Part shown: in pieces, positions 16,776 to 25,734 of the stretch
How positions within the stretch are numbered: the stretch's first letter is position 1
How the letters are laid out: each line of letters opens with the position of its first letter
Assembly: GCF_927904885.1 (NCBI RefSeq)
Contig: NZ_CAKMNW010000064.1
Location: 1-56,606, forward strand
Reading direction: 5' to 3'
DNA from: Candidatus Nitrotoga sp. M5
Lineage (GTDB): Bacteria; Pseudomonadota; Gammaproteobacteria; Burkholderiales; Gallionellaceae
Length of the DNA: 56,606 nt
Notes under the pieces: generated by a model
What the model saw: only the letters and a program-made list of their open reading frames with translations
What the model was told of the DNA's origin: nothing
Databases searched by the model: none
Position numbers and translations under genes: made by a program

Positions 16776-17933
16776 TTAGCCTCTATTCTTTCCGTGGGTT
16801 ATTGCCACTGGTGTATTTTCAGCTTGATTTAAGGGGACGGGCTTCACAACTTTGCCCGGCTTCACTTTTTGCAAGCCATTGACAATTACCTGTTCGCCAC
16901 CTTCTAATCCCTCGGTGATGATGAAATCCCCATTCGCCATACTGCCAGTCGTAACTCGTTGGATTCCCACCTTGCTCTGTGAATCTACAATCATCACAAA
17001 CTGCCCTTGTGTATCCGATAGCAGCGCACGTTGAGGTATTCTGATTGCGTTGTCTATATTTGCCTCGGGGAATCGAATGCGAACAAACATCCCGGGTAGC
17101 AGCTCTTGTTTAGGATTTGGAAACGCTGCTCGGAGGGAAACGCTATTTGTACTGGGATCAACGGCCAAATCTGAGAAAAGAAATTTGCCCGACTGAGGGT
17201 AAATACTTCCGTCTTCAAGCACCAGCTCAATTGCAGCTGTCTCAGCTCGCGTTAATTCTCCAGCCTTAATGGCCCGTTGAAGACGGAGAGTGTCGGCACC
17301 CGATTGTGTGAAGTTTACATAAAGAGGGTGGACCTGCTCGATAGTCGCAAGCAGTGTAGCGTCATTACGGCCCACAAGCGCCCCTTCGGTAATTTGAGAA
17401 CGTCCTATGCGACCCGAAATAGGCGCGGGTACGCGAGTATTGTCCAAATCTTCCCTTGCTTTTGATAAGATCGCTTCGGCCTGTTTGAGCTTCGCTTCTG
17501 CCAATTCATATTCTTGCCGACTAACTGCTTTTGCGTCTAAAAGATATTTATTGCGCGCTAGTGTTTGACGAGCTACAGCCACGTCTGCTTTGGAAGCATC
17601 GTAAGCTGTCTGGTAGTTGCGAGAAAAAATTTGATACAGCGAATCTCCCTCTTTAACGTTACTACCTTCAATGAATTTCCGTTTTTCAACCACACCTTCT
17701 ACTCTGGCCCGTACTTGAGCTGTACGATATGCCTGAAGACGACCAGGCAAGTCTTGAGTGAGTACAACTGAGCTTGGAGTAACGGTGATTACGTCGACTT
17801 CGGGAGGTGGAGGGGGTGTATCTATCGCCGGTTTTTTTTGACTGTCACCAGAACCGCAACCCGAAAGTAGTATTGGTAAAATGATGGCTGCGCAAGCTGC
17901 TTTGCAAACTGACAAGAAAGCGTCTTGTTTCAT
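16776..17933 (-). CDS. RND efflux periplasmic adaptor (membrane fusion protein, AcrA/MexA family)
   Basis: This 385-residue lipoprotein adaptor has a lipobox ending at Cys26 (LLSGCGSG). A lipoyl/barrel-sandwich half-motif (LPGRLQAYRTAQVRARVEG) is followed by a coiled-coil hairpin at about residues 105-165 (SKADVAVARQTLARNKYLL, then QAEAILSKAREDLDNT). The second half-motif is VPAPISGRIGRSQITEGALV, followed by beta-barrel domains. It links the pump to the outer-membrane channel. It is the first structural gene of the operon, 106 bp after the TetR gene in the same direction; a promoter may lie in that gap. Confidence 0.93.
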   Translation of the reverse strand: MKQDAFLSVCKAACAAIILPILLSGCGSGDSQKKPAIDTPPPPPEVDVITVTPSSVVLTQDLPGRLQAYRTAQVRARVEGVVEKRKFIEGSNVKEGDSLYQIFSRNYQTAYDASKADVAVARQTLARNKYLLDAKAVSRQEYELAEAKLKQAEAILSKAREDLDNTRVPAPISGRIGRSQITEGALVGRNDATLLATIEQVHPLYVNFTQSGADTLRLQRAIKAGELTRAETAAIELVLEDGSIYPQSGKFLFSDLAVDPSTNSVSLRAAFPNPKQELLPGMFVRIRFPEANIDNAIRIPQRALLSDTQGQFVMIVDSQSKVGIQRVTTGSMANGDFIITEGLEGGEQVIVNGLQKVKPGKVVKPVPLNQAENTPVAITHGKNRG

Positions 17934-18039
17934 CTATATCTCCAGTAAATCATTTGTCACAACTTGGCTATGTCATGCGAAAAACTACCATTTTGCGAAA
18001 CATATTAAAAATAGTTTCTAATTGGTTAAACGCAGGTAA

Positions 18040-18681
18040 TTACGGACATTGGTTTTGAGAAATCTGTTTTAAACCAGCAAGTGAAAACTCCCCTATATGT
18101 TTCGCGATGGCTTTGATTTCTATGCGGTTATAGCGCAATTTTGGATGCAGTTGTTGAATGACTGGTTGCGCGTGACTGTAATATACGCACTGGCCTATGA
18201 TACTGAACACACAGCGGCGCGCGTCTGCTTCACTAATTTTTTTATCCACGATTTCGCACACCAGCTTAGCGACAAACAGATGTATCGGTGCAATAGCTTC
18301 CTGTACGATCTTGCTTAGTACTGGCGTTGGCTCCGCCAGTTCGCGCGCCATGAGCTGACACTGCACAGAGAATTCCTTTTCATCCAGCAGCCTCATCAAA
18401 AAATCGTGGATGAAACCAAGTAACCGGTCTTGGGCACAAATTGAACCTTGGTTGGTTTCATTGCACAATGTCAGTAGCCGTTCAAAATCCAAGGTGGCAG
18501 TGAACAAGGCTTCTTTGCTGCTGAAATAGTAATTTACTGCTGCAATATTTACTTCTGCACGGCGGCAAATTTCGCGCACTGTACTTTTTTTAAAGCCGTT
18601 TTCAGAAAAAACTGTGCGTGCAGTCGCAAGCAAGCGTTCGCGTGTTTGTTCACTTAAACTAATTTTTGCTTCAGTAGTCAT
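18040..18681 (-). CDS. TetR-family repressor with CerR/DUF1956-type C-terminal domain
   Basis: This is a 213-residue TetR-family regulator. The N-terminal helix-turn-helix covers about residues 12-58 (RERLLATARTVFSENGFKKSTV, then NIAAVNYYFSSKEALF). The rest resembles the DUF1956 (CerR/CecR) ligand-binding domain. It lies immediately upstream of, and codirectional with, the RND operon, so it is the probable local repressor of that efflux system. A perfect palindrome, CAAACGTTTG at 18796-18805, lies in its own promoter region. The inducer is unknown. Confidence 0.85.
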   Translation of the reverse strand: MTTEAKISLSEQTRERLLATARTVFSENGFKKSTVREICRRAEVNIAAVNYYFSSKEALFTATLDFERLLTLCNETNQGSICAQDRLLGFIHDFLMRLLDEKEFSVQCQLMARELAEPTPVLSKIVQEAIAPIHLFVAKLVCEIVDKKISEADARRCVFSIIGQCVYYSHAQPVIQQLHPKLRYNRIEIKAIAKHIGEFSLAGLKQISQNQCP

Positions 18682-18965
18682 GTGGATATATGCTCAGTGA
18701 TTAACGCTTGAGGCCGGGGCAGGGTAGGCTCTCACTCGTGTGCTACTGCGGCCGTGGGCCATCCATCTTTTTAGATAAGAAGCAAACGAGTGTATCAAAC
18801 GTTTGTTTTAAAGTAAACGGGGAGCGTTGCCTAATGGTGTTTGAATTTGCACAGGTGGGCGTGATCGATAATTATGCAAAGTAGGGTGATCACTATGAAC
18901 AACGAAAATCATTTTTACACTAATGGCGTTTAAAATCAGTATTGCTGCAAATGAAATAACCTACC
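18682..18965. other. Region between fabG and the TetR gene
   Basis: This is a 284-bp gap with no gene. The acpP gene that usually follows fabG is absent. The stretch next to the TetR start carries the candidate operator described separately. Confidence 0.6.
18784..18808. promoter_or_regulatory. Candidate TetR-type operator
   Basis: The perfect 10-bp palindrome CAAACGTTTG at 18796-18805 is preceded by another CAAACG about 13 bp upstream (18783-18788). It lies about 115-125 bp before the regulator's start codon. Short palindromes of this sort are typical of TetR-family operators; binding is inferred only. Confidence 0.5.
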
Positions 18966-19709
18966 TTATTCCATGTGTAATCCACCATTTACATGCAAGG
19001 TCGCGCCGGTTATGTATGATGCGCTAGAGCCAGCAAGGAAAGCTACGGCGGCAGCAACGTCGGCTACTTGCCCCAAGCGTTTTAATGGCACATGCTCGAC
19101 CAGTTTGTCGCGCTGTGACTGAGATAATGCCTCGGTCATGTCGGTAGCGATAAAACCGGGTGCGATGCAATTAACGGTGATGTTTCGACTACCAATTTCG
19201 CGAGCTAGCGACTTGCTGAAACCGTTGATTCCAGCCTTGGAAGCGGCGTAATTAGCTTGTCCCGCGTTACCTATGCTGCCTATCACCGAAGAAATGTTGA
19301 TAATACGGCCATGACGTGCCTTCATCATAGCTCGTAGCACGGCGCGACTCATGCGGAACACTGATTTCAGGTTGGTTGCAATGATGTCGTCCCATTCCTC
19401 ATCAGTCATGCGAGCCAGTAGGTTGTCGCGGGTAATGCCCGCATTATTTACTAAAATTGAAATTTCTCCATATTGCTTTCGAGTGTCGCTGATAGCCTGA
19501 TCAATTTGTGCAACATCATTGACGTCAAGCGCTATTCCACAGCCCTTGACGCCAGCTACTGCCAAATATTCACTAATTGCCAGTGCCCCATTTTTTGTGG
19601 TTGCAGTGCCGACCACGATTGCACCTTGTTTACCTAATTCCAACATAATACCCTGTCCGATGCCACGACTGGCGCCGGTTACTAATGCGATCTGTCCTTG
19701 CAAACTCAT
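18966..19709 (-). CDS. fabG: 3-oxoacyl-[acyl-carrier-protein] reductase
   Basis: This 247-residue short-chain dehydrogenase performs the NADPH-dependent first reduction of the fatty-acid elongation cycle. The nucleotide-binding motif TGASRGIGQGI is at residues 12-22, NNAG is near 90, and the catalytic Ser-Tyr-Lys is in NISSVIGSIGNAGQANYAASKAG. The C-terminus (ITGATLHVNGGLHM) is typical of FabG. The ATG overlaps the fabD stop by 4 bp (ATGA), so the two genes are coupled. It is the last gene of this fab cluster; acpP does not follow. Confidence 0.95.
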   Translation of the reverse strand: MSLQGQIALVTGASRGIGQGIMLELGKQGAIVVGTATTKNGALAISEYLAVAGVKGCGIALDVNDVAQIDQAISDTRKQYGEISILVNNAGITRDNLLARMTDEEWDDIIATNLKSVFRMSRAVLRAMMKARHGRIINISSVIGSIGNAGQANYAASKAGINGFSKSLAREIGSRNITVNCIAPGFIATDMTEALSQSQRDKLVEHVPLKRLGQVADVAAAVAFLAGSSASYITGATLHVNGGLHME

Positions 19710-20662
19710 TTATCCTCCGGTTGTATTGCCAGTGCTGTATATGCTGCTTTCAAGGCTATGCCATCGTTCAGTGCCAATGACTGTTGGTTTGTGTCAATGC
19801 GTTTGTTCAAAGCCATCAGTACTTTGCCGGGTGAGCATTCGACGTTATGTGTGATTAGTTGTTGTCCGAAACGTTGCACAGTTTCCACCCATCGTACCGG
19901 AGAATATAGTTGTCGCACGAGCGCGTCTTTAATAGAGGGCGGATCCATGTAGCTTTTTACATCTGCATTGTGCAATACTGGGATGGAGGGGGCTTGCATC
20001 GTTACGTCATTTAATCTGATACGTAACAATTCGGCTGCATTGCGCAATAGGCTGCAGTGAGATGGCACGCTCATCGGTAGCATCAGCGCGCGTTTAGCTC
20101 CCATGGCCTTGGCTAACTCCATACCACGTTCCACAGCCGCACGGTTGCCGGCAATCACCACTTGTCCGGGCGTGTTGAAATTAACGGCTTCCAACACTTC
20201 GTCTTGAGCAGCTTCAATGCACACTTTAAGCACGCTCTCGTCATCCAATCCAAGAATCGCAGCGATGCCTCCTACACCTTTTGGCACGGCTTCTTGCATG
20301 CATACAGCTCGATATCGTACAAGTGGCAAAGCATCAGTAAATTGAAGCGCACCACTGGCCACTAGCGCGGTGTATTCGCCGAGGCTGTGACCAGCCAGTA
20401 ATGCCGGTGTTGGAGCATTCAAACTTCGCCAAGCGCGATATACCGCCACTCCGGTAGTAAGCATGAGAGGCTGCGTATTCACAGTGTCGTTGAGTTCTGC
20501 GTCACTGCCTTCCGCAACCAATTGCCACAAGTCTTGTTGCAATATATCGGAAGCTTCGGCATAGGTTTCACGCACTATAGGAAAGTCGGCGTAATGATTC
20601 ATCATGCCGCGTGATTGCGAGCCTTGCCCTGGAAAAACGAAAGCGAATTTAGTTGTATGCAC
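19706..20662 (-). CDS. fabD: Malonyl-CoA:ACP transacylase
   Basis: This 318-residue enzyme transfers malonyl groups from CoA to acyl carrier protein. FVFPGQGSQSRGM lies at the N-terminus, the nucleophile serine is in AGHSLGEYTALVASG near residue 92, and the catalytic histidine lies in MSVPSHCSLL near residue 200. It overlaps fabG by 4 bp. The 168-bp gap back to fabH holds a dispersed repeat element, which splits the otherwise tight fabH-fabD-fabG arrangement. Confidence 0.95.
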   Translation of the reverse strand: MHTTKFAFVFPGQGSQSRGMMNHYADFPIVRETYAEASDILQQDLWQLVAEGSDAELNDTVNTQPLMLTTGVAVYRAWRSLNAPTPALLAGHSLGEYTALVASGALQFTDALPLVRYRAVCMQEAVPKGVGGIAAILGLDDESVLKVCIEAAQDEVLEAVNFNTPGQVVIAGNRAAVERGMELAKAMGAKRALMLPMSVPSHCSLLRNAAELLRIRLNDVTMQAPSIPVLHNADVKSYMDPPSIKDALVRQLYSPVRWVETVQRFGQQLITHNVECSPGKVLMALNKRIDTNQQSLALNDGIALKAAYTALAIQPEDK

Positions 20663-20679
20663 TATGAGAATATTTATAA

Positions 20680-20822
20680 GGGCGCCTCTAAAAATTTAAG
20701 CGTGGCATATGCTTTATATGCAAGCGAAAATTTTTTCGAGTAACGCCGTATTGTGACGAAGCGGTGTATGCAGTCAAGCCGCAAAGTGGCTGCTAGCAAA
20801 ATGGAATTTTCAGAGGCGTCCA
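20680..20822 (+). repeat. Dispersed inverted-repeat element inside the fab operon
   Basis: The copy begins GGGCGCCTCTAAAAATTTAA and ends GGAATTTTCAGAGGCGTCC. The interior blocks GAGTAACGCCG, TATTGTGACGA and CAAGCCGCAAAG match the other copies; the first 30-40 bases after the left end are deleted, so the element is about 143 bp. It separates fabH from fabD on the minus strand. No clear target duplication is visible. Confidence 0.85.
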
Positions 20823-20830
20823 TGATGATG

Positions 20831-21787
20831 TTACCAGCGCAGTAGCACTGCACCCCAGGTGAAACCACCGCCGACTGCCTCCATTAGCACATGCTGACCG
20901 GCTTGAATGCGACCATCGCGTACTGCGGTGTCGAGCGCTAATGGTATGGATGCCGCAGATGTATTGCCGTGATGGGCAACGGTTACCACCACTTTGTCCA
21001 TTCCTAGCCCAAGTTTCTTAGCTGTAGCTTCCATTATGCGAATATTGGCTTGGTGGGGGACTAGCCAGTCGATGTCGGAACATTTCATTTTGTTCTCGGC
21101 TAAAACCTCTTCTACTGCTTCACTGAGTACTTTGACAGCGAATTTAAATACCGCTCGGCCGTCCATTTTAATGTAAGGATCACCGAATATAGAGCCGTCA
21201 CGTATGCCGCCATTGGCGCTTAGCATGTTACGGTGGCTACCGTCAGCATGCAATTTGGCGGACAGAATGCCCGGCACATCGCTATGCTGTAATACCACCG
21301 CACCTGCGCCATCACCAAACAAGACACAGGTAGTGCGATCTTCCCAATTAAGTATTCGTGATAACACTTCGGTGCCTACTACTAAGACATTGCGTGCCTG
21401 ACCACCTCGAATATACAGATCAGCAGTATTTAATGCATAGATAAAGCCGCTGCATACGGCTTGCACGTCGAAGGCCGCGCCATTCTTAATGCCCAGCTTG
21501 TCTTGCAGGATGCACGCAGTGCTGGGCAGGATATTATCCGGCGTGGTCGTAGCGACAATGACCAGATCAATTTCATCCACGCCGACGCCAGCCGCCTCAA
21601 GCGCGCGACGGCTGGCGTGCACTGCCATATCACTGGCCTCCTCATCTTCAGCGGCAAAATGCCGCTCGACAATGCCACTGCGGGTGACAATCCAGTCATG
21701 CGAAGTTTCGACTAGCTTCTCAAGATCGAAGTTAGTCAAAACCTTGGTAGGTAGGTAGCTGCCGGTGCCGATAATTTTCGAATGTAT
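20831..21787 (-). CDS. fabH: Beta-ketoacyl-ACP synthase III
   Basis: FabH condenses acetyl-CoA with malonyl-ACP to start fatty-acid synthesis. Catalytic residues are visible as Cys in [11 protein letters not shown], His in VPHQANIRI and Asn in [10 protein letters not shown]. The family normally begins M-Y-x-[11 protein letters not shown]. The codon at that position here is ATA (21785-21787), within TGATA overlapping the plsX stop, with GGGAGG spaced 7 bases upstream. The nearest in-frame ATG (21829) would add 14 residues and overlap plsX by 43 bp. Either the gene uses an AUA start or the longer form is made. The rest of the protein is normal. Confidence 0.93.
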   Translation of the reverse strand: MHSKIIGTGSYLPTKVLTNFDLEKLVETSHDWIVTRSGIVERHFAAEDEEASDMAVHASRRALEAAGVGVDEIDLVIVATTTPDNILPSTACILQDKLGIKNGAAFDVQAVCSGFIYALNTADLYIRGGQARNVLVVGTEVLSRILNWEDRTTCVLFGDGAGAVVLQHSDVPGILSAKLHADGSHRNMLSANGGIRDGSIFGDPYIKMDGRAVFKFAVKVLSEAVEEVLAENKMKCSDIDWLVPHQANIRIMEATAKKLGLGMDKVVVTVAHHGNTSAASIPLALDTAVRDGRIQAGQHVLMEAVGGGFTWGAVLLRW

Positions 21788-22824
21788 CAGGAAGCCTCCC
21801 TTGTCTTTTGTTGGCTTGTATCGTGCCATTTTTCTATGTGCTCGCTGATGTGCTGCAACATGCCGCCGCGGGCTTCTTCAGCGGCACGTTCAATGGCGCA
21901 AAAAAATGCAAATTCGTCTGCGGAACCGTGGCTTTTCAGCACAATACCTTTCAACCCTAATAGGCTGGCACCGTTGTAACGACGGGGATCAACACGGCGT
22001 TTGAAGGCCTTGAGTACCGAAGTGGCAATCAGTCCAGTCAATTTGGTAAACAAGTTACGGTTAAATTCATCACGCAGGAAACCACCCAGCATCTGCGCCA
22101 GCCCCTCTGTTGTTTTTAGTGCAACATTTCCGACAAATCCATCGCAAACTACTATGTCTGTTATCCCTTTGAAAATATCGTTGCCTTCAACGTTGCCGTA
22201 AAAATTTAAATCACTTTGCCGCAGCAGTTCACTCGCCTGCTTGACAATTTCATTGCCCTTGATATTTTCGCTGCCAATATTGAGCAGTCCGACAGTAGGA
22301 TTCTTTTTGTGTTCAATAGCATAGACCAGAGCGGTACCCATCAGGGCGAATTGCAATAAATGTTCAGCGTTACAATCCACGTTCGCGCCAAGATCGAGCA
22401 TACAGACTTGCCTCTTGTAAGTGGGCAGGAATGAAGCAATCGCGGGGCGATCTATACCCGGCAGCATTTTCAGCACATAACGCGCTATCGCCATTAATGC
22501 GCCAGTATTTCCAGCACTTACGCAAGCAGACACCTCGCCATTTTTCACAAGGTTAATGGCGACACGCATGGAGGAATCTTTTTTGCTACGTAAAGCCAAT
22601 TGTGGGGATTCATCCATGCCGACTACTTCACTGGCTGCGTGAATACGCAGACGTGATCCAACAGGAGTTTTGGTGCTACGCAATTCTGCCTCGATGGCGT
22701 CGGGCAGCCCCACCAATACGATAGTGTCGTTTGGATGTTGTTGCAGATATCTCACCGCGGCGGGAATGGTAACACGCGTTCCGTGGTCGCCTCCCATGGC
22801 ATCAATGGCTATTGTGACATCCAC
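21787..22824 (-). CDS. plsX: Phosphate acyltransferase
   Basis: This 345-residue enzyme makes acyl-phosphate from acyl-ACP for phospholipid synthesis. The N-terminus [20 protein letters not shown] is the family signature, and [24 protein letters not shown] and [14 protein letters not shown] are further conserved blocks. The start is a GTG at 22824, preceded by an AGAGGA ribosome binding site. Its stop overlaps the expected fabH start. The gene follows rpmF in the standard yceD-rpmF-plsX-fabH order. Confidence 0.95.
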   Translation of the reverse strand: MDVTIAIDAMGGDHGTRVTIPAAVRYLQQHPNDTIVLVGLPDAIEAELRSTKTPVGSRLRIHAASEVVGMDESPQLALRSKKDSSMRVAINLVKNGEVSACVSAGNTGALMAIARYVLKMLPGIDRPAIASFLPTYKRQVCMLDLGANVDCNAEHLLQFALMGTALVYAIEHKKNPTVGLLNIGSENIKGNEIVKQASELLRQSDLNFYGNVEGNDIFKGITDIVVCDGFVGNVALKTTEGLAQMLGGFLRDEFNRNLFTKLTGLIATSVLKAFKRRVDPRRYNGASLLGLKGIVLKSHGSADEFAFFCAIERAAEEARGGMLQHISEHIEKWHDTSQQKTREAS

Positions 22825-22920
22825 CCGGCGATCCTCTTACGCTATGTACAAGCTTGAATATGGGGATACTATAGATGCACCTTTTTTATTTGGTGTGTAT
22901 CCGCTTACTGCAAGATGTGA

Positions 22921-23100
22921 TCAGTCACCTTTTATTTTGACAACTCTTTTGCCACGATAATAGCCAGTTGGGCTTATATGGTGACGCAGATGTTGCTCGC
23001 CAGTGGAAGGCTCAACCGCCAATGCTGGACTAACTAGAAAATCGTGTGAGCGGTGCATACCACGCTTGGATGGGGATTTTTTATTCTGTTGAACGGCCAT
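22921..23100 (-). CDS. rpmF: 50S ribosomal protein L32
   Basis: This small 59-residue gene begins [20 protein letters not shown], the hallmark N-terminus of L32, and ends [20 protein letters not shown] lies 5 bases before the ATG at 23100. It sits between yceD and plsX as in most proteobacteria. The four-cysteine zinc motif found in some L32 proteins is absent, so this is the zinc-free form. Confidence 0.95.
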   Translation of the reverse strand: MAVQQNKKSPSKRGMHRSHDFLVSPALAVEPSTGEQHLRHHISPTGYYRGKRVVKIKGD

Positions 23101-23133
23101 ATTTAACTCCTTACAAAACCAATAATAAAAAAA

Positions 23134-23658
23134 TCACTTGTATTTCAATTTGGATAGATCCGCAAACGGGTTTTTAACTACCTGATCTATCTCTTCTACT
23201 ATATATCCTTCTTTTACAGGTCGACAATCGCCTGCAGGATGTCTCGGTGCAAATGGCAAGCTCAGCAAAATCTCTTCCTCGAACAAGGCAAGCACGTCCA
23301 AGTGATTATCAACCAAGATGGACTCTATTTCATCTTCTTCGTCAGAAGAGTCATCCCAACTGTTCACCAGATGCAACTGCGAAATCAGTTTTAATGGATA
23401 GATTAAGCCCTGCAAACATCGCTGACACTGCAGCTGGCAAAGTCCGTCCAGCTTTACTTCCAGCATCGGTTTGTCATTCCTGTCACGAGAACCGCGCAGG
23501 GTGTAGCTAATTTTCCCTTCGCGACCGTGTTCAAAATTAACATCAAGAACAGATAGTTTATCTTGCAGCCGTGGCATTTCAGCCAATGCTATTTCACCGT
23601 GTAACTCTCGGTTGTTATTGGCAAAGTCCAGACTATCTATCAATTGCCGTTCTAACAT
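23134..23658 (-). CDS. yceD: YceD family protein (DUF177), large-subunit assembly factor
   Basis: This 174-residue protein of the DUF177/YceD family has the conserved LCQLQCQRCLQGLIYPL cysteine block in the middle and the acidic SWDDSSDEEDEIE segment. Its C-terminal RHPAGDCRP and NPFADLSKLK ending is the usual one for the family. YceD homologues are linked to 23S rRNA or 50S maturation and nearly always precede rpmF, as here (33-bp gap). No domain suggests enzymatic activity. Confidence 0.9.
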   Translation of the reverse strand: MLERQLIDSLDFANNNRELHGEIALAEMPRLQDKLSVLDVNFEHGREGKISYTLRGSRDRNDKPMLEVKLDGLCQLQCQRCLQGLIYPLKLISQLHLVNSWDDSSDEEDEIESILVDNHLDVLALFEEEILLSLPFAPRHPAGDCRPVKEGYIVEEIDQVVKNPFADLSKLKYK

Positions 23659-23783
23659 AAGTCGCGCATCATATATTTTTCACCTGTTTCTGTCAAAGAA
23701 GCCTTTATTAATCGCAAATGGCTCCATATGGATTTATCCTGCTTGATGACAGGAAGCTCGCTATCGGATATCCATAACTGCTC

Positions 23784-24029
23784 TCATATTGTTCCGCACA
23801 ATGCCTGTTTTTCGCCTCGCGGTAACGCTTTGATCTGTAACTCGCGCTTTAAGGCCGAGGATTTATCGGCGCATAACTCGACATGCATTAACTGTACTGG
23901 GCGGCGGCCACGAGTATATTTCGCCGCTTCACCAGCATTGTGCGCTGCCAGACGTTTTTCCAGATGATTGGTGATGCCGCAATACAGGGTGTCATCCGCA
24001 CAACAAATGAGGTAGCAAACCCAGTTCAT
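23784..24029 (-). CDS. GIY-YIG nuclease-superfamily protein (YhbQ-like)
   Basis: This is a small single-domain GIY-YIG protein of about 81 residues. The start MNWVCYLICCADDTLYCGIT matches the YhbQ family, with the GIY-YIG-like pair appearing as CYLI and YCGIT, followed by LEKRLAAHNAGEAAKYTRGRRPV. An in-frame ATG at 24056 (MTERIGKPT) is a possible longer start; the ATG at 24029 aligns best with the family and has GGA upstream. It lies two bases after lnt (longer form) on the same strand. The role of YhbQ-like proteins is poorly defined; DNA-structure-specific nuclease activity has been reported for relatives. Confidence 0.8.
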   Translation of the reverse strand: MNWVCYLICCADDTLYCGITNHLEKRLAAHNAGEAAKYTRGRRPVQLMHVELCADKSSALKRELQIKALPRGEKQALCGTI

Positions 24030-24058
24030 TGTTGGTTTTCCAATACGTTCCGTCATTT

Positions 24059-25591
24059 TTATTCTTTTACACGGGTAGACCGTGTGAAAGGTGAGTAAGG
24101 GTGTGGCCTGTGCTGCGCCAGTTTGGCTAAGACTAGCATTATTAGCAAAACAATCAGCATTGCCGCGTTGCCCCAACGTACATACGGTGTGCTGCCGATA
24201 TAGCCCTGCACCTGTCCAGTGAGCACCCCTTCCTCATGTTGTGGCAACATCTGCTGAATGCTGCCATCGCGCCTGATAATTGAGGTTACCCCCGTGTTCG
24301 TTGCGCGCAGCATCATGCGTCCTGTCTCCAATGCGCGCATTTGTGCGATCTGATTATGCTGTATTGCTGCGTGCGATTTACCATACCAAGCATCGTTGCT
24401 GACATTTACCAGCAAGCTTGCCTCCGGCAAGTATCGGATGACTTCTTCACCGAAAACATCTTCGTAGCAAATCTGTACGGCAACGCGTTGACCCGCTATG
24501 CGCAATACCGGTTGCCGTTCCCCGCCGCGCGCTAAATCAGACATGGGGATTTGCAATACTTCGTTGACGATCCAGCCCAATACTGGACGCAATGGGATGA
24601 ATTCGCCGAATGGTACCAGATGATTTTTACGGTAATTTTGGCTATTCGCTGTACCAAGCGTGAATACACTGTTGTAGTGCAGCTCGTTATCACTTTCAAA
24701 TGCACCAATAAGAATATCGCCGTCGTTTTGCCTTGCATGCTTGCGAAAAATATTCATGTAATTTTCCGGCAAGTCGTGGCGTAGCAGTGGCAGTGCGGTT
24801 TCCGGTAAAATGATCAAACGCGCATCGGTCTGCAGTACAAGTCGACGATAGGTTTCTAGCGTGTCGACAAGCTTCTCTTTGTGGAATTTGAGATCTTGCG
24901 AAATATTGCCCTGCAATAAAGCAACTTTGAATGGCTCACCTTCAGGTTTTGTCCAGTCTACGTTACGCAGTGCCGCAGCACTGCTCCATAGCACCAGCAG
25001 CGCCACCAGTGCCGCTTGTCCTTGAGTATTCCAACGCATTTTCCACAATAGCACTAGCAATCCTGCACTTATCGTTACCGCTAGTGATACGCCATAAACG
25101 CCGAATATTGGCGCATATCCCACCAAGGGACTAGCAGATGCTTGTGAATAAGCCAATGTCAGCCAAGGGAAGCCAGTGAAAAGCAGCCCGCGTATCCATT
25201 CCAGAAGTACCCACAACGCAGGCATTACAAGTGTCAATCGCGCCCAGGAAGGCGCCCGCAACCGTGCTTGTGTATAGCCAATTAACGCAGGGAATAACGC
25301 CAAAAATGCAGCGAATAGGGCGGTAGTGAGGAGTGCCAGTAAGAACGGCATGTCGCCATAATCATGTTGTGCAATGTATAGCCACCCTATGCCAGCACCG
25401 AACAAACCAAAACCGAAGAAAAACCCCAACAGTGCTGCCGCACGCCTATCATTTGCCTGCTGCCACTGCCAGAAGAGTGCAGCTAGTGAAAAAATAGCGA
25501 GGAAGAACAGTGAAAAGGGTGCAAAGCCAAGAACAGTAAGCAGACCAAGGCAAAAAGCTATAAGGTATCTATACGTAAAAATTAATTTCAC
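24059..25591 (-). CDS. lnt: Apolipoprotein N-acyltransferase
   Basis: This 510-residue inner-membrane enzyme adds the third acyl chain to lipoproteins. The N-terminal half has about six hydrophobic helices (to about residue 200). The C-terminal half is a nitrilase-like domain with the Glu-Lys-Cys triad: Glu in ILPETALPLL near residue 262, Lys in YRKNHLVPFGEFIPL near residue 328, and Cys in VQICYEDVFG near residue 380. A final transmembrane helix is near residues 480-500. The start is GTG at 25591. The lipoproteins encoded in this window (the efflux adaptor and channel) would be substrates. Confidence 0.95.
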   Translation of the reverse strand: MKLIFTYRYLIAFCLGLLTVLGFAPFSLFFLAIFSLAALFWQWQQANDRRAAALLGFFFGFGLFGAGIGWLYIAQHDYGDMPFLLALLTTALFAAFLALFPALIGYTQARLRAPSWARLTLVMPALWVLLEWIRGLLFTGFPWLTLAYSQASASPLVGYAPIFGVYGVSLAVTISAGLLVLLWKMRWNTQGQAALVALLVLWSSAAALRNVDWTKPEGEPFKVALLQGNISQDLKFHKEKLVDTLETYRRLVLQTDARLIILPETALPLLRHDLPENYMNIFRKHARQNDGDILIGAFESDNELHYNSVFTLGTANSQNYRKNHLVPFGEFIPLRPVLGWIVNEVLQIPMSDLARGGERQPVLRIAGQRVAVQICYEDVFGEEVIRYLPEASLLVNVSNDAWYGKSHAAIQHNQIAQMRALETGRMMLRATNTGVTSIIRRDGSIQQMLPQHEEGVLTGQVQGYIGSTPYVRWGNAAMLIVLLIMLVLAKLAQHRPHPYSPFTRSTRVKE

Positions 25592-25734
25592 TAAAAATTA
25601 CCGCCGAATTTATCCTGTCGATTATAGTGCTTCTTCATTATTATTTAAAATTGCCTCTGGAGACTCGGAGTTCGATTAAAATGCACGGCACAATTTTTTA
25701 TGAGGATTGCTAAATTGCTAATGGAGAGTTTGGG

